Assembly: GCA_003133815.1 (NCBI GenBank)
Contig: PKZR01000201.1
Span: forward strand, 1-26,126
DNA length: 26,126 nt
Direction of reading: 5' to 3'
DNA from: Limisphaerales bacterium
GTDB lineage: Bacteria > Verrucomicrobiota > Verrucomicrobiia > Limisphaerales > UBA11358
In this document: positions 6,197-13,781 of the stretch, one piece after another
Layout of the letters: each line of letters starts with the position of its first letter
Position numbering within the stretch: position 1 is the stretch's first letter
The notes under the pieces: generated by a model
Told to the model about the DNA's origin: nothing
The model's input: the letters and a program-made list of their open reading frames with translations, nothing else
Databases searched by the model: none
Program-made: the position numbers and the translations under genes

Positions 6197-8229
6197 AGGC
6201 AATGATTCAAAAAGACCTGCGGGAAAATCTGAAACTGGCCCTGATCGGCCTGTTGATTTTTTCCCTGCTGCTGCTTCAGGCGTACCAGACGTGCATTTCG
6301 ACGTTGACCAACATGCTCACCGGCAATTCGTCGGGGCAGATTGGCGCCCTGCAACCCTTGCTGGCGACGGGCTTGTTGACGGGGACGGCTTTTTTCTGTG
6401 CCATCTTCGGCACCGCGCTGGGCTGGCTGCAGACCCGGAACGAGGCGCACCGCGACCTTTGGGCGTTCTTGATACATCGTCCGGTCACACGCACGGAAAT
6501 TTTCTGGGGCAAGACCATCGCCGGATTATGCCTGTATGCATTCGGCGCGGGATTGCCTCTGGCCGTTTTGGTGGCGGTGGTGCGGACGCCCGGTTACGTC
6601 GCCGCGCCATTTGAATGGGCGATGGTTGTGCCGCCGGCTTTGATTTTTTTTACGGGCATCGCCTATTATTTTGCGGGATTGCTGACCGGCTTGCGGCAGG
6701 CGCGTTGGTATGCGAGCCGTTGCTTTGGCCTTGGTCTGGCAATCGCCACTTCCTTCGGCGTGGTGGCATCTACTGTATTCTGGATACCAACGGTTCTGAT
6801 TGCAGTTGCGGTTTTGATTTTGGCGGCGGCGGCGTGGGGCGCCTACCAGAGCGGCGGATTTTATCGCGGCCAGCCGGTGGCCGGAAGACTGGCGCTGACG
6901 GTTGCGCTGACTGCGGGTTGCGGTGTTGCCTTGTTTGCCAGCGTGGGCCTGCTTGTCAATTTGGTTTTGGGACCGTTGACACATCATCCTTATGTTTGGA
7001 GCTATTATCAAATGACCCGGGATGGAACGATTTACAAGGAGACGAACCGGGATGGCAACACGGAATATGCGGATTTGGACGGACATCCCCTGCTCGACCC
7101 CAAGACCGGGCAGAAAATGGAGCCAAAAGAATTTTCAAAGCGCATTGCCTACGGCAGAGGAGTTTTGTCCACCCTCAAATACCGGAACCGGGATCAATAC
7201 CAATATTCCATCCAAAATGCTTCGGGCTTTTTCAGCCTCTGGAACATCACGGACAAAACCCTCTGGTATCTGGATCGCCATGGAAAATTGCTCGGCTATG
7301 ACGGTCAGACCCGGAAATTCATCGGCAGTCTGGATCCGCACGGCAATGACGGCAAGCTGGCGTCCGAACCGTTCCTGCAACGGGCCGATTCCAACTACTA
7401 CAATGCATACGGAGATGTGCCGCAGAAGATCATCGCAACCGCAAAGACCGTTTATCAGGTGGATTTCAAAGAACGCACGCTGAAGCCGGTTTTTACCCTG
7501 ACGAATGATGAAATCGGCGGCTACGATGAAGAGGAGGCCTCATATGAGGACAATCATGCGGCGAAAAATTTTCTAATCACCACGCGCAAGACCGTGTGCC
7601 TGATGGACTACGACGGACGGCCCATTTTTGCGTTGCCTTACAAACCCGGCTATTTTGAATACCCGCAAGTCGAAATTTCATTTCTCCAACTGACGAACAG
7701 TTCGATGAATAATTTCGCCGTCTGGTTTCTCCCTGATTACTTGATGAACAAGGCAGCCGGCTGGAAATTGCCGGAACACATCCTTTGGATTGCGCCGGCA
7801 CAAACCGTCACAAAAAGTGCGGATTTGCCCGTTTTGCGACTAGATGAAGAAAGTTCCTGGCCGGATAAACTGGCGACCGCGCTGCTGCCGCCTCCTGTGC
7901 ATGTGGAGTTTGACGACAAGATCTACAAGTCGTGGAACCTGTTAAGTTACACCCTGGCCCTCGTTTGCTCGGTCATCGGCTGGACTCTGGCGCGGCGATA
8001 TAATTTTTCAACCACGGCAAGCATCGGTTGGACACTGTTCATTTTTCTGCTGGGGATTGCAGGCCTGCTCACCTTCATGTGCGTGCAGGAATGGCCAGTG
8101 CGCGAGATTTGTACCAATTGCAAAAAGTTCCGCGCCGTTGACCGTGAATCCTGCGAACATTGTGAAGCGCCGTTTTCACCACCAGAAAAAAACGGGACGG
8201 AAATTTTTGAACCGCTGGCAAAAGTTTAG
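6193..8229 (+). CDS. ABC-2-type permease with soluble insert and C-terminal zinc ribbon
   Basis: This 678-residue partner of the upstream ATPase starts at the ATG of a four-base ATGA overlap. The N-terminal third has about seven hydrophobic helices (near 13-35, 52-80, 108-130, 142-168, 178-198, 198-216 and 236-265), as in ABC-2 permeases. A long soluble region of about 310 residues (270-580) follows. It is rich in Tyr/Asp/Gly strand-like segments such as LWYLDRHGKLLGYDG and VYQVDFKERTLKPVF, which suggests a beta-propeller-like or similar beta fold. Two more helices (about 585-607 and 612-634) precede a tail with C640, C643, C654 and C657 (CTNC-x10-CEHC), a likely zinc ribbon. Topology is inferred: the insert is probably outside and the ribbon inside. 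The substrate is unknown. Confidence 0.8.
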   Translation: MKAMIQKDLRENLKLALIGLLIFSLLLLQAYQTCISTLTNMLTGNSSGQIGALQPLLATGLLTGTAFFCAIFGTALGWLQTRNEAHRDLWAFLIHRPVTRTEIFWGKTIAGLCLYAFGAGLPLAVLVAVVRTPGYVAAPFEWAMVVPPALIFFTGIAYYFAGLLTGLRQARWYASRCFGLGLAIATSFGVVASTVFWIPTVLIAVAVLILAAAAWGAYQSGGFYRGQPVAGRLALTVALTAGCGVALFASVGLLVNLVLGPLTHHPYVWSYYQMTRDGTIYKETNRDGNTEYADLDGHPLLDPKTGQKMEPKEFSKRIAYGRGVLSTLKYRNRDQYQYSIQNASGFFSLWNITDKTLWYLDRHGKLLGYDGQTRKFIGSLDPHGNDGKLASEPFLQRADSNYYNAYGDVPQKIIATAKTVYQVDFKERTLKPVFTLTNDEIGGYDEEEASYEDNHAAKNFLITTRKTVCLMDYDGRPIFALPYKPGYFEYPQVEISFLQLTNSSMNNFAVWFLPDYLMNKAAGWKLPEHILWIAPAQTVTKSADLPVLRLDEESSWPDKLATALLPPPVHVEFDDKIYKSWNLLSYTLALVCSVIGWTLARRYNFSTTASIGWTLFIFLLGIAGLLTFMCVQEWPVREICTNCKKFRAVDRESCEHCEAPFSPPEKNGTEIFEPLAKV

Positions 8230-8353
8230 ATTGCCGGCTTTTCAATCCGTGGTAAATAACCCTGGAAAATCAAAAGCTTGCTTCTCCTTCGTACTTTTTA
8301 AGGTGGCAACTCCCGTCATTTACTTTCCTTCGCATCGCTGCTAAAACTTCCGC

Positions 8354-9172
8354 GTGCTCAACGACGCCGCCATCTGGAAAAACCTCAATTCGCCGCGACG
8401 GTTGTTTTTGATCGCCGGGCCGTGCGCGATTGAAGATGAAAAGCTCTGCCTGCAAACCGCGGCCTCGCTCAAGCAAACCTGTGAGTCGCTGGGCATCTTT
8501 TACGTCTTCAAGGCCAGCTTCGACAAGGCCAACCGCACGTCGGGAAAATCCTTTCGCGGCGTCGGCCTGGAAGCCGGATTGAAAATCCTCGCGCGCGTCC
8601 GCGCGGAATTTGAAGTGCCGGTGCTGACGGACATCCACAACGAATCGCACGCCGCCATCGCCGGCGAGGTCGTGGACATCCTGCAAATCCCCGCGTTTCT
8701 CTGCCGGCAGACGGATTTGATCGAGGCGGCCGTGGCCACGGGCCAGATCGTCAACATCAAAAAAGGCCAATTCCTTTCCCCGCAGGAAATGGGGCAGGTC
8801 GTTGCCAAGGCGAAAAATTCTGGCGCAAAAAAAATCCTCGTCACCGAGCGCGGCACGACGTTCGGCTACAACAACCTTGTGGCCGACATGCGCTCGATCC
8901 CGGTCATGAAGGCGTCCGGCTTCCCGGTCGTGTTCGACGCGACGCATTCCATCCAGCTGCCCGGCGGCGGCGGCGACAGGTCGTCCGGCCAGCGCGAATT
9001 TGCGCCCGTCCTCGCACGCGCGGCGCTTGCGTCCGGCGCAAACGGGATTTTTATCGAAACACATCCGCACCCTGACAAGGCGTTGAGCGACGGCCCGAAC
9101 ATGATCCCGCTCGCCGAAATGCCGGCGCTGCTGAAGAGCCTGCTCAAGATTTTCAACGCTGTTGAAAAGTGA
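8354..9172 (+). CDS. kdsA: 3-deoxy-8-phosphooctulonate synthase (KDO-8-P synthase)
   Basis: This enzyme condenses phosphoenolpyruvate with arabinose 5-phosphate to KDO 8-phosphate, the first committed step of the inner-core LPS sugar, in the cytoplasm. The 272 residues carry IAGPCAIE near the N-terminus, then FKASFDKANRTS, LQIPAFLCRQTDL, VNIKKGQF, TERGTTFGYNN, FDATHSIQLPGG and ETHPHPDKALSDGPN. The Cys in AGPC, in place of the Asn of the E. coli type, marks the metal-dependent class as in Aquifex. The GTG start gives 20 residues before AGPC, slightly more than usual. No Shine-Dalgarno site is seen, so a slightly later start is possible. It heads the kds-lpt-hprK cluster after a 124-base gap that probably holds the promoter, which is not clearly recognisable. 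Confidence 0.96.
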   Translation: MLNDAAIWKNLNSPRRLFLIAGPCAIEDEKLCLQTAASLKQTCESLGIFYVFKASFDKANRTSGKSFRGVGLEAGLKILARVRAEFEVPVLTDIHNESHAAIAGEVVDILQIPAFLCRQTDLIEAAVATGQIVNIKKGQFLSPQEMGQVVAKAKNSGAKKILVTERGTTFGYNNLVADMRSIPVMKASGFPVVFDATHSIQLPGGGGDRSSGQREFAPVLARAALASGANGIFIETHPHPDKALSDGPNMIPLAEMPALLKSLLKIFNAVEK

Positions 9173-9251
9173 CGTGTGACAAGTGACAAGAAAAATCCAG
9201 CCGCACGACGCGCGACAAATCCTGTCGCTCGTCACCCGTCGCTCGCCACCC
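9169..9251. repeat. Opposed heptamer micro-arrays at the kdsA/kdsC junction
   Basis: Three heptamers of the form GTGACxx start at 9169, 9176 and 9183. Four of the form GTC(G/A)C(T/C)C or GCCACCC start at 9224, 9231, 9238 and 9245, all in exact 7-base register. The second set is roughly the reverse complement of the first (GTGAC against GTCAC). The array spans the kdsA stop, the kdsC GTG start and the first 25 codons of kdsC. Confidence 0.6.
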
Positions 9252-9760
9252 GACTTGCGCGCGTAAAACTTTTTCTCTGCGACGTGGACGGCGTTTTGAC
9301 GGACGGCTCGATTTACATCGGCGGCGAGCGCGAGTTCAAACGCTTCGACATCCGCGACGGCCTCGGCATGATTCTGGCGAGGCGCGCAGGATTGAAACTC
9401 GGCTGGGTCTCGGCGCGGCCGTCGCTGGCGACAAAACTGCGCGCGGACGAATTGAAAATTCATTTTCTGGTCCAGCAGGGCGACCGGTTGAGCAAGACCG
9501 GGGCGATTGAGGAGCTTCTGGCGCAGGAAAGATTGAGTTGGAACGACGTTTGTTTTGTCGGAGATGATATAGTTGACCTGGGTCCGTTAAAACGCGCCGG
9601 CCTGGCGGTTGCCGTCGCAGATGGCGTCGGCGAGGCAAAAGCCGCGTCGCATTTCACGACGGGCGCGGCGGGCGGCCACGGCGCCATCCGCGAAATCATC
9701 GAGATGATTTTGAAGGCGCAGGGAAAATGGGATTCGTTTGTCGCGCATTATTCGGAATGA
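9176..9760 (+). CDS. kdsC: KDO-8-phosphate phosphatase, HAD superfamily (KdsC)
   Basis: This enzyme removes the phosphate from KDO 8-phosphate to give KDO, directly downstream of KdsA in the pathway. The 194 residues contain the HAD motif I DVDGVLTDGS (nucleophile D36, acid/base D38). Motif III lies in the Lys of the 'KTGAIEELL' stretch, and motif IV is GDDIVDLGPLKRAGLAVAVADG. There is no cap domain, as in the tetrameric KdsC/YrbI family. The GTG start lies three bases after kdsA. Residues 1-26 are an extension encoded largely by heptamer repeats. No other ATG, GTG or TTG occurs in frame before the HAD motif, so this start, or a non-standard one, must be used. The stop overlaps the next gene by ATGA. 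Confidence 0.93.
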   Translation: MTSDKKNPAARRATNPVARHPSLATRLARVKLFLCDVDGVLTDGSIYIGGEREFKRFDIRDGLGMILARRAGLKLGWVSARPSLATKLRADELKIHFLVQQGDRLSKTGAIEELLAQERLSWNDVCFVGDDIVDLGPLKRAGLAVAVADGVGEAKAASHFTTGAAGGHGAIREIIEMILKAQGKWDSFVAHYSE

Positions 9761-10221
9761 AGATGAAGTTCCACAACTCGGTTTTGGTTGCAACCTTTTT
9801 TGCGGCAACATGGTTTGCCGCAACGATTGTCCGCGCCCAGCAGAATGCCGCCGGCCACGCAAGCGATTTCAGTTCGGCCGAATATTATGACGCGCCACAC
9901 GCCCAGCAGATGAAGTCGCGGATATCGGGCGCGGAGGCGTCCCCGCAGCCGGGCGGGCTGCTCGACATCAAAAAACTCAAACTCGAAGAATTCGGCGTGG
10001 ACGGCAAGCTGGAGGCGGTCGCGGAGGCGCCGGAATGTGTTTATGACTCGATGAACGGTCTGGCGAACTCGCCGGATCATCTGCAAATGCAGACGGGCGA
10101 CGGAAATCTAAGCGTTGATGGGGAAGGTTTTTTGTGGCGGCAGACGAACCATTGGCTCACCATTTCAAACCACGTCCAGACCGTGATCAAGGGCGTGATG
10201 GAAAGCAAAACCGGATTGTGA
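9757..10221 (+). CDS. lptC: Probable LPS export periplasmic protein, LptC-like
   Basis: This is a 154-residue protein from the ATG in the ATGA overlap with kdsC. An N-terminal hydrophobic segment (VLVATFFAATWFAATIV) ends at RAQ, which looks like a cleavable signal peptide or a single anchor. The rest is a short OstA/LptC-like beta region with IKKLKLEEFGVDGKLEAVAEAP and LQMQTGDGNLSVDGEGFLW. LptC passes LPS from the LptBFG extractor to LptA in the periplasmic bridge. The call depends strongly on position between kdsC and lptA/lptB, as in many Gram-negatives. It is shorter than typical LptC (about 190 residues), and sequence similarity is weak. A second LptA-like OstA-fold protein is the alternative. 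Confidence 0.6.
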   Translation: MKMKFHNSVLVATFFAATWFAATIVRAQQNAAGHASDFSSAEYYDAPHAQQMKSRISGAEASPQPGGLLDIKKLKLEEFGVDGKLEAVAEAPECVYDSMNGLANSPDHLQMQTGDGNLSVDGEGFLWRQTNHWLTISNHVQTVIKGVMESKTGL

Positions 10222-10874
10222 AAAAAATTTATCTCATCGCATTGCTCGCCCTGACGGGCGCATGGATTGTGCGCGGACAAACGAACGTGGCGAGCACGAA
10301 TGCGGTCAGCACAAACGCCGTCGCCGAAATCCTCGCGCTGGTGACGACCAACACGCCGGCGCCGGCGCCTCCACAGCCTCCATCACCGAAAACGAACGCG
10401 CCGACGAAGATTGATTCGGACAGCGCGGATTTTGACATGAACGGGCACCAGGCCATTTATCACGGCAACGTGCGGGTGGACAGCCCGCAGATGAAACTGA
10501 CCTGTGCGCAGCTAACCGTGAACCTGCCGCCGGCCGGCGGGCATATCCAGCACATCGTCGCGGAGACAAACGTCGTGATCGATGCCACGGATGAAAAGGG
10601 CGAGACAAACCACGTGACCTGTGACAAGGCGGTTTATGACTACAAAGTGCAGGAATTCATGACGAACGAACCCATCACGCTTACGGGCAATCCGCAGGTT
10701 GTGAACGCGCAGGGCACAAACACCGCCGACGTGATCATCTGGGATCGCGCAACCGGACACGTTTGGGAGAAAAATCCCCACATGGTTTCCAGTCCGAACG
10801 TTGACATTGGAAAAACGGACACGAATTCACCGGCCTCTGGCACCAATAATCCGCCCATGCCAAAATTATTTTGA
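10218..10874 (+). CDS. lptA: LPS transport periplasmic protein, LptA/OstA-like
   Basis: This 218-residue secreted protein starts at a GTG that overlaps the previous stop as GTGA. That start gives a clean signal peptide (KKIYLIALLALTGAWIVRGQ). A low-complexity Thr/Asn/Ala/Pro linker follows to about residue 75. An OstA-type domain then starts at KIDSDSADFDMNGHQAIYHG and continues with NVRVDSPQMKLTCAQLTV, ETNVVIDATDEKGETNHVTC and ITLTGNPQVV. Stacked OstA beta strands form the periplasmic slide that carries LPS to the outer membrane. The neighbours lptC-like and lptB support the role. The C-terminus is Asn/Ser/Thr rich and probably disordered. The longer in-frame start at 10134 is rejected because it would place the signal peptide internally. 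Confidence 0.8.
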   Translation: MKKIYLIALLALTGAWIVRGQTNVASTNAVSTNAVAEILALVTTNTPAPAPPQPPSPKTNAPTKIDSDSADFDMNGHQAIYHGNVRVDSPQMKLTCAQLTVNLPPAGGHIQHIVAETNVVIDATDEKGETNHVTCDKAVYDYKVQEFMTNEPITLTGNPQVVNAQGTNTADVIIWDRATGHVWEKNPHMVSSPNVDIGKTDTNSPASGTNNPPMPKLF

Positions 10875-11624
10875 ATGGAAACGTCCGCGCCAAAATCGAA
10901 CGGATATCTGCTCTCCACGGAAAACCTGGCCAAGCAATACGGCGGACGGCGCGTGGTGGACGGCGTTTCGGTGAATGTGGGCGCGGGTGAAATCGTGGGT
11001 CTGCTCGGCCCGAACGGCGCGGGCAAGACGACAACGTTCAACATGGTCGTCGGCATCGTCAAGCCGGACAAGGGCGGCGTCAAATTTTCCGGCCACGAAA
11101 TCGCGGCGCTGCCGATGCACAAACGCGCGCGGCTCGGAATCGGCTATTTGACGCAGGAACCGTCGGTTTTCCGGAAACTTTCCGTCGAGGAAAATATTCT
11201 GGCGATTTTGGAGACATGCCAGCTTTCCAGCGACGAACGCGCGGTGCGTTTGAAATATCTGCTTGAGGAACTGGATTTGACGCCGGTCGCCAGGAGCAAG
11301 GCGTATCAATTGAGCGGCGGCGAAAAACGGCGTCTGGAAATCACGCGCGCACTGGTCACAAGCCCGAAGCTGCTTTTGCTCGACGAGCCGTTCGCGGGAA
11401 TTGATCCCATCGCGAAATATGAGGTGGGGAAGATCGTCCGGCGCCTCAAGGACCGGGGCCTTGGCATCCTCATCACGGACCATGACGTCCGGGAAATGTT
11501 GAAAATCATCGACCGCGGCTACATCATCTACAAAGGTCAGGTGCTCGTCGAAGGCTCGGCTGAATTTCTGGCGAACGACCCGAAGGCGCGGGAGATTTAT
11601 TTGGGGCCGGAGTTTAATTTGTAG
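10875..11624 (+). CDS. lptB: LPS export ABC transporter ATPase LptB
   Basis: This 249-residue ATPase is part of the LptB2FG complex, which extracts LPS from the inner membrane. It has Walker A GPNGAGKTT, Q-loop YLTQEPSVFRKLSVEENI (the LptB-typical 'QE.S.FR.L' wording), signature LSGGEKRRLEI, Walker B LLLLDEPFAGIDP and switch His in ITDHDVRE. All catalytic residues are intact. The start codon follows the lptA stop with no gap, so the genes are translationally coupled. The permeases LptF and LptG are not in the window. The signature and switch wording make LptB much more likely than a generic branched-chain amino-acid ATPase. Confidence 0.97.
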   Translation: METSAPKSNGYLLSTENLAKQYGGRRVVDGVSVNVGAGEIVGLLGPNGAGKTTTFNMVVGIVKPDKGGVKFSGHEIAALPMHKRARLGIGYLTQEPSVFRKLSVEENILAILETCQLSSDERAVRLKYLLEELDLTPVARSKAYQLSGGEKRRLEITRALVTSPKLLLLDEPFAGIDPIAKYEVGKIVRRLKDRGLGILITDHDVREMLKIIDRGYIIYKGQVLVEGSAEFLANDPKAREIYLGPEFNL

Positions 11625-11636
11625 GCAGGATAAAAA

Positions 11637-12590
11637 ATGGCACAGCCATCCATCACAGTTGAACAATTTTTCAAGGAGCATTGTGGAGCTCTCCAAATGC
11701 GGCTGCTTTCGACGTCGGCGGAGCTGAAGCGAATCATCCGCGAGCCTACCGTGAACCGCCCCGGGCTCGCGCTGAGCGGATTCACGCAATATTTCGCCTA
11801 CAAACGCGTGCAGGTCTTCGGCCATGCGGAATTTTTTTATCTGCGGTCGCTGTCGACCGAGCAGCGCGAGTCGCGTTACGCCTATCTTTTCGCCTATAAA
11901 ATCCCGTGCGTGGTTTTCAGCCGCGGCTTGAAGCCGGACAAGGAGCTTCTCGCGGCCTGCGAAAAGGCTGGCGTGCCCGTTTTTCAAAGCACGCTCGTCA
12001 CGATGACGTTCATCAACGCCGCGACGCTGGAGCTGGAAAACATGTTCGCGCCGCGCGGCACGGAAATCGGCAGCATGGTGGACATCCTCGGCGTCGGCGT
12101 GATGATTCGCGGCGACAGCGGCATCGGCAAAAGCGAGGCCGTTCTCGCCCTGATCGAACGCGGTTACAGCCTCGTTTCCGATGATGTGACGAAAGTCACA
12201 TTGGTCGGCGGCCGCAACGTGGTGGGCACCGGCTCGGATTTGACGCGCAACCACATGGAGATTCGCGGCATCGGCATCATCAACGTCGCCGCCATGTTCG
12301 GCGTCAAAAGCGTCCGCAAGGAAAAAACCCTCGACCTGGTCGTCACGCTCAAGGCATGGGACGAAGTTGAGGATGTGGACCGCGTTGGCATGGAGCAGGA
12401 ATTTGTGGAAATCCTGGGCATGGACATCCCGCACATCACCATTCCCGTGCGGCCCGGCCGCGACCTGGCGCGGCTCGTAGAGGTTGCCGCGTATCAGACC
12501 AAGTTGAAAATGTCCGGACATAATGCCGCGCGGGAGTTGAACGACCGGCTCATAGCCCACATGAGTCTGGCCAGCCAGCCGCCGAAGTGA
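11637..12590 (+). CDS. hprK: HPr kinase/phosphorylase
   Basis: This bifunctional enzyme phosphorylates and dephosphorylates the regulatory Ser of HPr, reporting energy status. The 317 residues include an N-terminal DRTGG-like domain (1-130) and a kinase domain with P-loop GDSGIGKS (159-166), then ALIERGYSLVSDD and the HprK signature EIRGIGIINV. The segment before the P-loop reads GTEIGSMVDILGVG. Ile stands where Firmicutes enzymes have the His of LHG/MHG. The start has a weak GCAGGA upstream and lies 12 bases after lptB. The HPr gene follows. Placing hprK behind lptB recalls proteobacterial lpt-rpoN-ptsN-hprK-npr clusters, but rpoN, hpf and ptsN are absent here. Confidence 0.96.
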   Translation: MAQPSITVEQFFKEHCGALQMRLLSTSAELKRIIREPTVNRPGLALSGFTQYFAYKRVQVFGHAEFFYLRSLSTEQRESRYAYLFAYKIPCVVFSRGLKPDKELLAACEKAGVPVFQSTLVTMTFINAATLELENMFAPRGTEIGSMVDILGVGVMIRGDSGIGKSEAVLALIERGYSLVSDDVTKVTLVGGRNVVGTGSDLTRNHMEIRGIGIINVAAMFGVKSVRKEKTLDLVVTLKAWDEVEDVDRVGMEQEFVEILGMDIPHITIPVRPGRDLARLVEVAAYQTKLKMSGHNAARELNDRLIAHMSLASQPPK

Positions 12591-12642
12591 AAATTCAGTG
12601 GCCAATTCAGTCTGTGTTGCTTAATGTAAACTGAACAAACCG

Positions 12643-12936
12643 ATGAGCGCTAAAAAAACAGACGCCGAATTCTTAACCAAGGAACTCACCATCACGAACA
12701 AGCTGGGCATCCACGCCCGGCCCGCCGCCATGTTTGTCAAGATCGCCAACCGTTTCGCATGCGACATCTTCGTGGAAAAGGACGGCGAAAAAATCAACGG
12801 CAAGAGCATCATGGGCCTGATGATGCTCGCCGCCGGCCCCGGCAGCAAACTCATCCTGCACGTTCGTGGTGCCGACGCCCAGCAGGCCATCGCGGAAATC
12901 GAGGCGCTCTTCAAACGCAAATTTGACGAGGAGTAG
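12643..12936 (+). CDS. ptsH: HPr-like phosphocarrier protein
   Basis: This is a 97-residue phosphocarrier with about nine extra N-terminal residues compared with typical HPr. The PEP-dependent site is H24 in LGIHARPAA. The regulatory Ser is S55 in INGKSIMGLMMLAA, so both phosphorylation sites are present. The Ser is the target of the HprK encoded 52 bases upstream. No enzyme I or PTS permease is in the window, so it may act mainly in regulation, as NPr/Crh-type proteins do, rather than in sugar uptake. The short gap before it contains AATTCAGT twice and an inverted TTCAGT/ACTGAA pair of unknown meaning. Confidence 0.95.
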   Translation: MSAKKTDAEFLTKELTITNKLGIHARPAAMFVKIANRFACDIFVEKDGEKINGKSIMGLMMLAAGPGSKLILHVRGADAQQAIAEIEALFKRKFDEE

Positions 12937-12972
12937 ATGGTGGCCGCCCCGATTTGAGGCAACGAGGCCATT

Positions 12973-13781
12973 ATGATAAAAATCGGCGATTTCTGGGTCA
13001 ACATTGGCAGTTATACGGATTTGACGAAATTGTTTTTGGGTGAAGCCTCCAAGTATTTGTTACTGTTCTTGTTTTCCGTCTTGGCCATACGTTTATGGCG
13101 GAAGTTGTCGGGGTTATCCGGAAAAAACCGGCAAAGCTATTTGTCCATGGCGTGTTTGGCGACCGCAATCGCATTGGTCATTGGATACTTTTCAATTTAT
13201 TCAAGCCTGAGCCGGCTTTATTTTATTATGGGACGAAGGCTTTTAATTCCGGCAATCTTGGGTCGGCATGCTTCCTTTTTGATAAATCTTCAGAGTATTG
13301 GATGAGTGCGGATGCAGTTGGAAAGGAAGGCGTATGTCTATTGCTATCAGGCAAAGTTGACAACGGATTGCGGCTGATCGAGCAAGCGAAAATCCTGCGC
13401 AAAGGCCAGAGCAGCACGTTCGAGGAATTCTACGAGGGATTATATTATTTTTTTGCAGAACAGTCCGACAAGGCCATTCCATTTTTGGAAGATGCTTCTG
13501 CCGATCCGGATTACATCTGGCGAGTGACCAAGGCATTCGCCGTGCTTTACGTGGACAACCATCAGTATGCAAACGCGGCGCGTTTGATGGAGCCCTATAC
13601 GCAGGTTGAGGTCGTTGACGAGTACCAGGCTTATGTCGTGGCCTCGCTCAAATTGTTTGCCGGGAAAAAATCCGAGTCAAAAATGCTGGTAGACAAATTT
13701 GAATCGGAAAATCTGATGCCGTTCTGGAAATCCAGATTCGACAAACTCCGTGCGCAGATTCAAAATCAAATCAACAGATGA
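12973..13781 (+). pseudogene. Membrane-anchored helical-repeat (TPR-like) protein, copy 1, frameshifted
   Basis: Frame 1 runs from the ATG at 12973 and encodes MIKIGDFWVNIGSYTDLTKL and two hydrophobic helices, then stops at 13305. From about 13224 the next frame continues the same protein (YYGTKAFNSGNLGSACFLFD) to the TGA at 13781. Compared with the intact paralogue at 15094, the join is SLSRLYF/YYGTKAF against SLGKLYSHYAMNAF. This is restored by one extra T in the run 13221-13224. The repaired protein would have about 269 residues: a 15-20 residue lead, helices at about 27-45 and 58-80, and TPR-like helical pairs to the end (LRAQIQNQINR). The rest is undamaged, so a sequencing error, a recent mutation or recoding are all possible. 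The stop overlaps the PAP2 gene by four bases. Function is unknown. Confidence 0.75.

Noticed and set aside
8270..9463. Long minus-strand ORF (397 codons) opposite kdsA and kdsC
   Set aside because: It lies antisense to KdsA and the start of KdsC, has no domain character and has a shadow-type composition.
10134..10217. Longer LptA start at 10134
   Set aside because: It would put a hydrophilic stretch before the signal peptide. The GTG at 10218 overlapping the previous stop is the better start.
10866..12605. Very long minus-strand ORF (579 codons) opposite lptB and hprK
   Set aside because: It is antisense to two unmistakable conserved genes. Its composition (Arg, His, Asp, Ala rich) is the shadow of GC-rich codon use.
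13215..13235. Programmed -1 ribosomal frameshift in the helical-repeat gene
   Set aside because: The shift direction fits, but the bases CTTTATTTTATTATGGG do not form a canonical slippery heptamer in the zero frame, and the intact paralogue needs no shift. A missing base is simpler.
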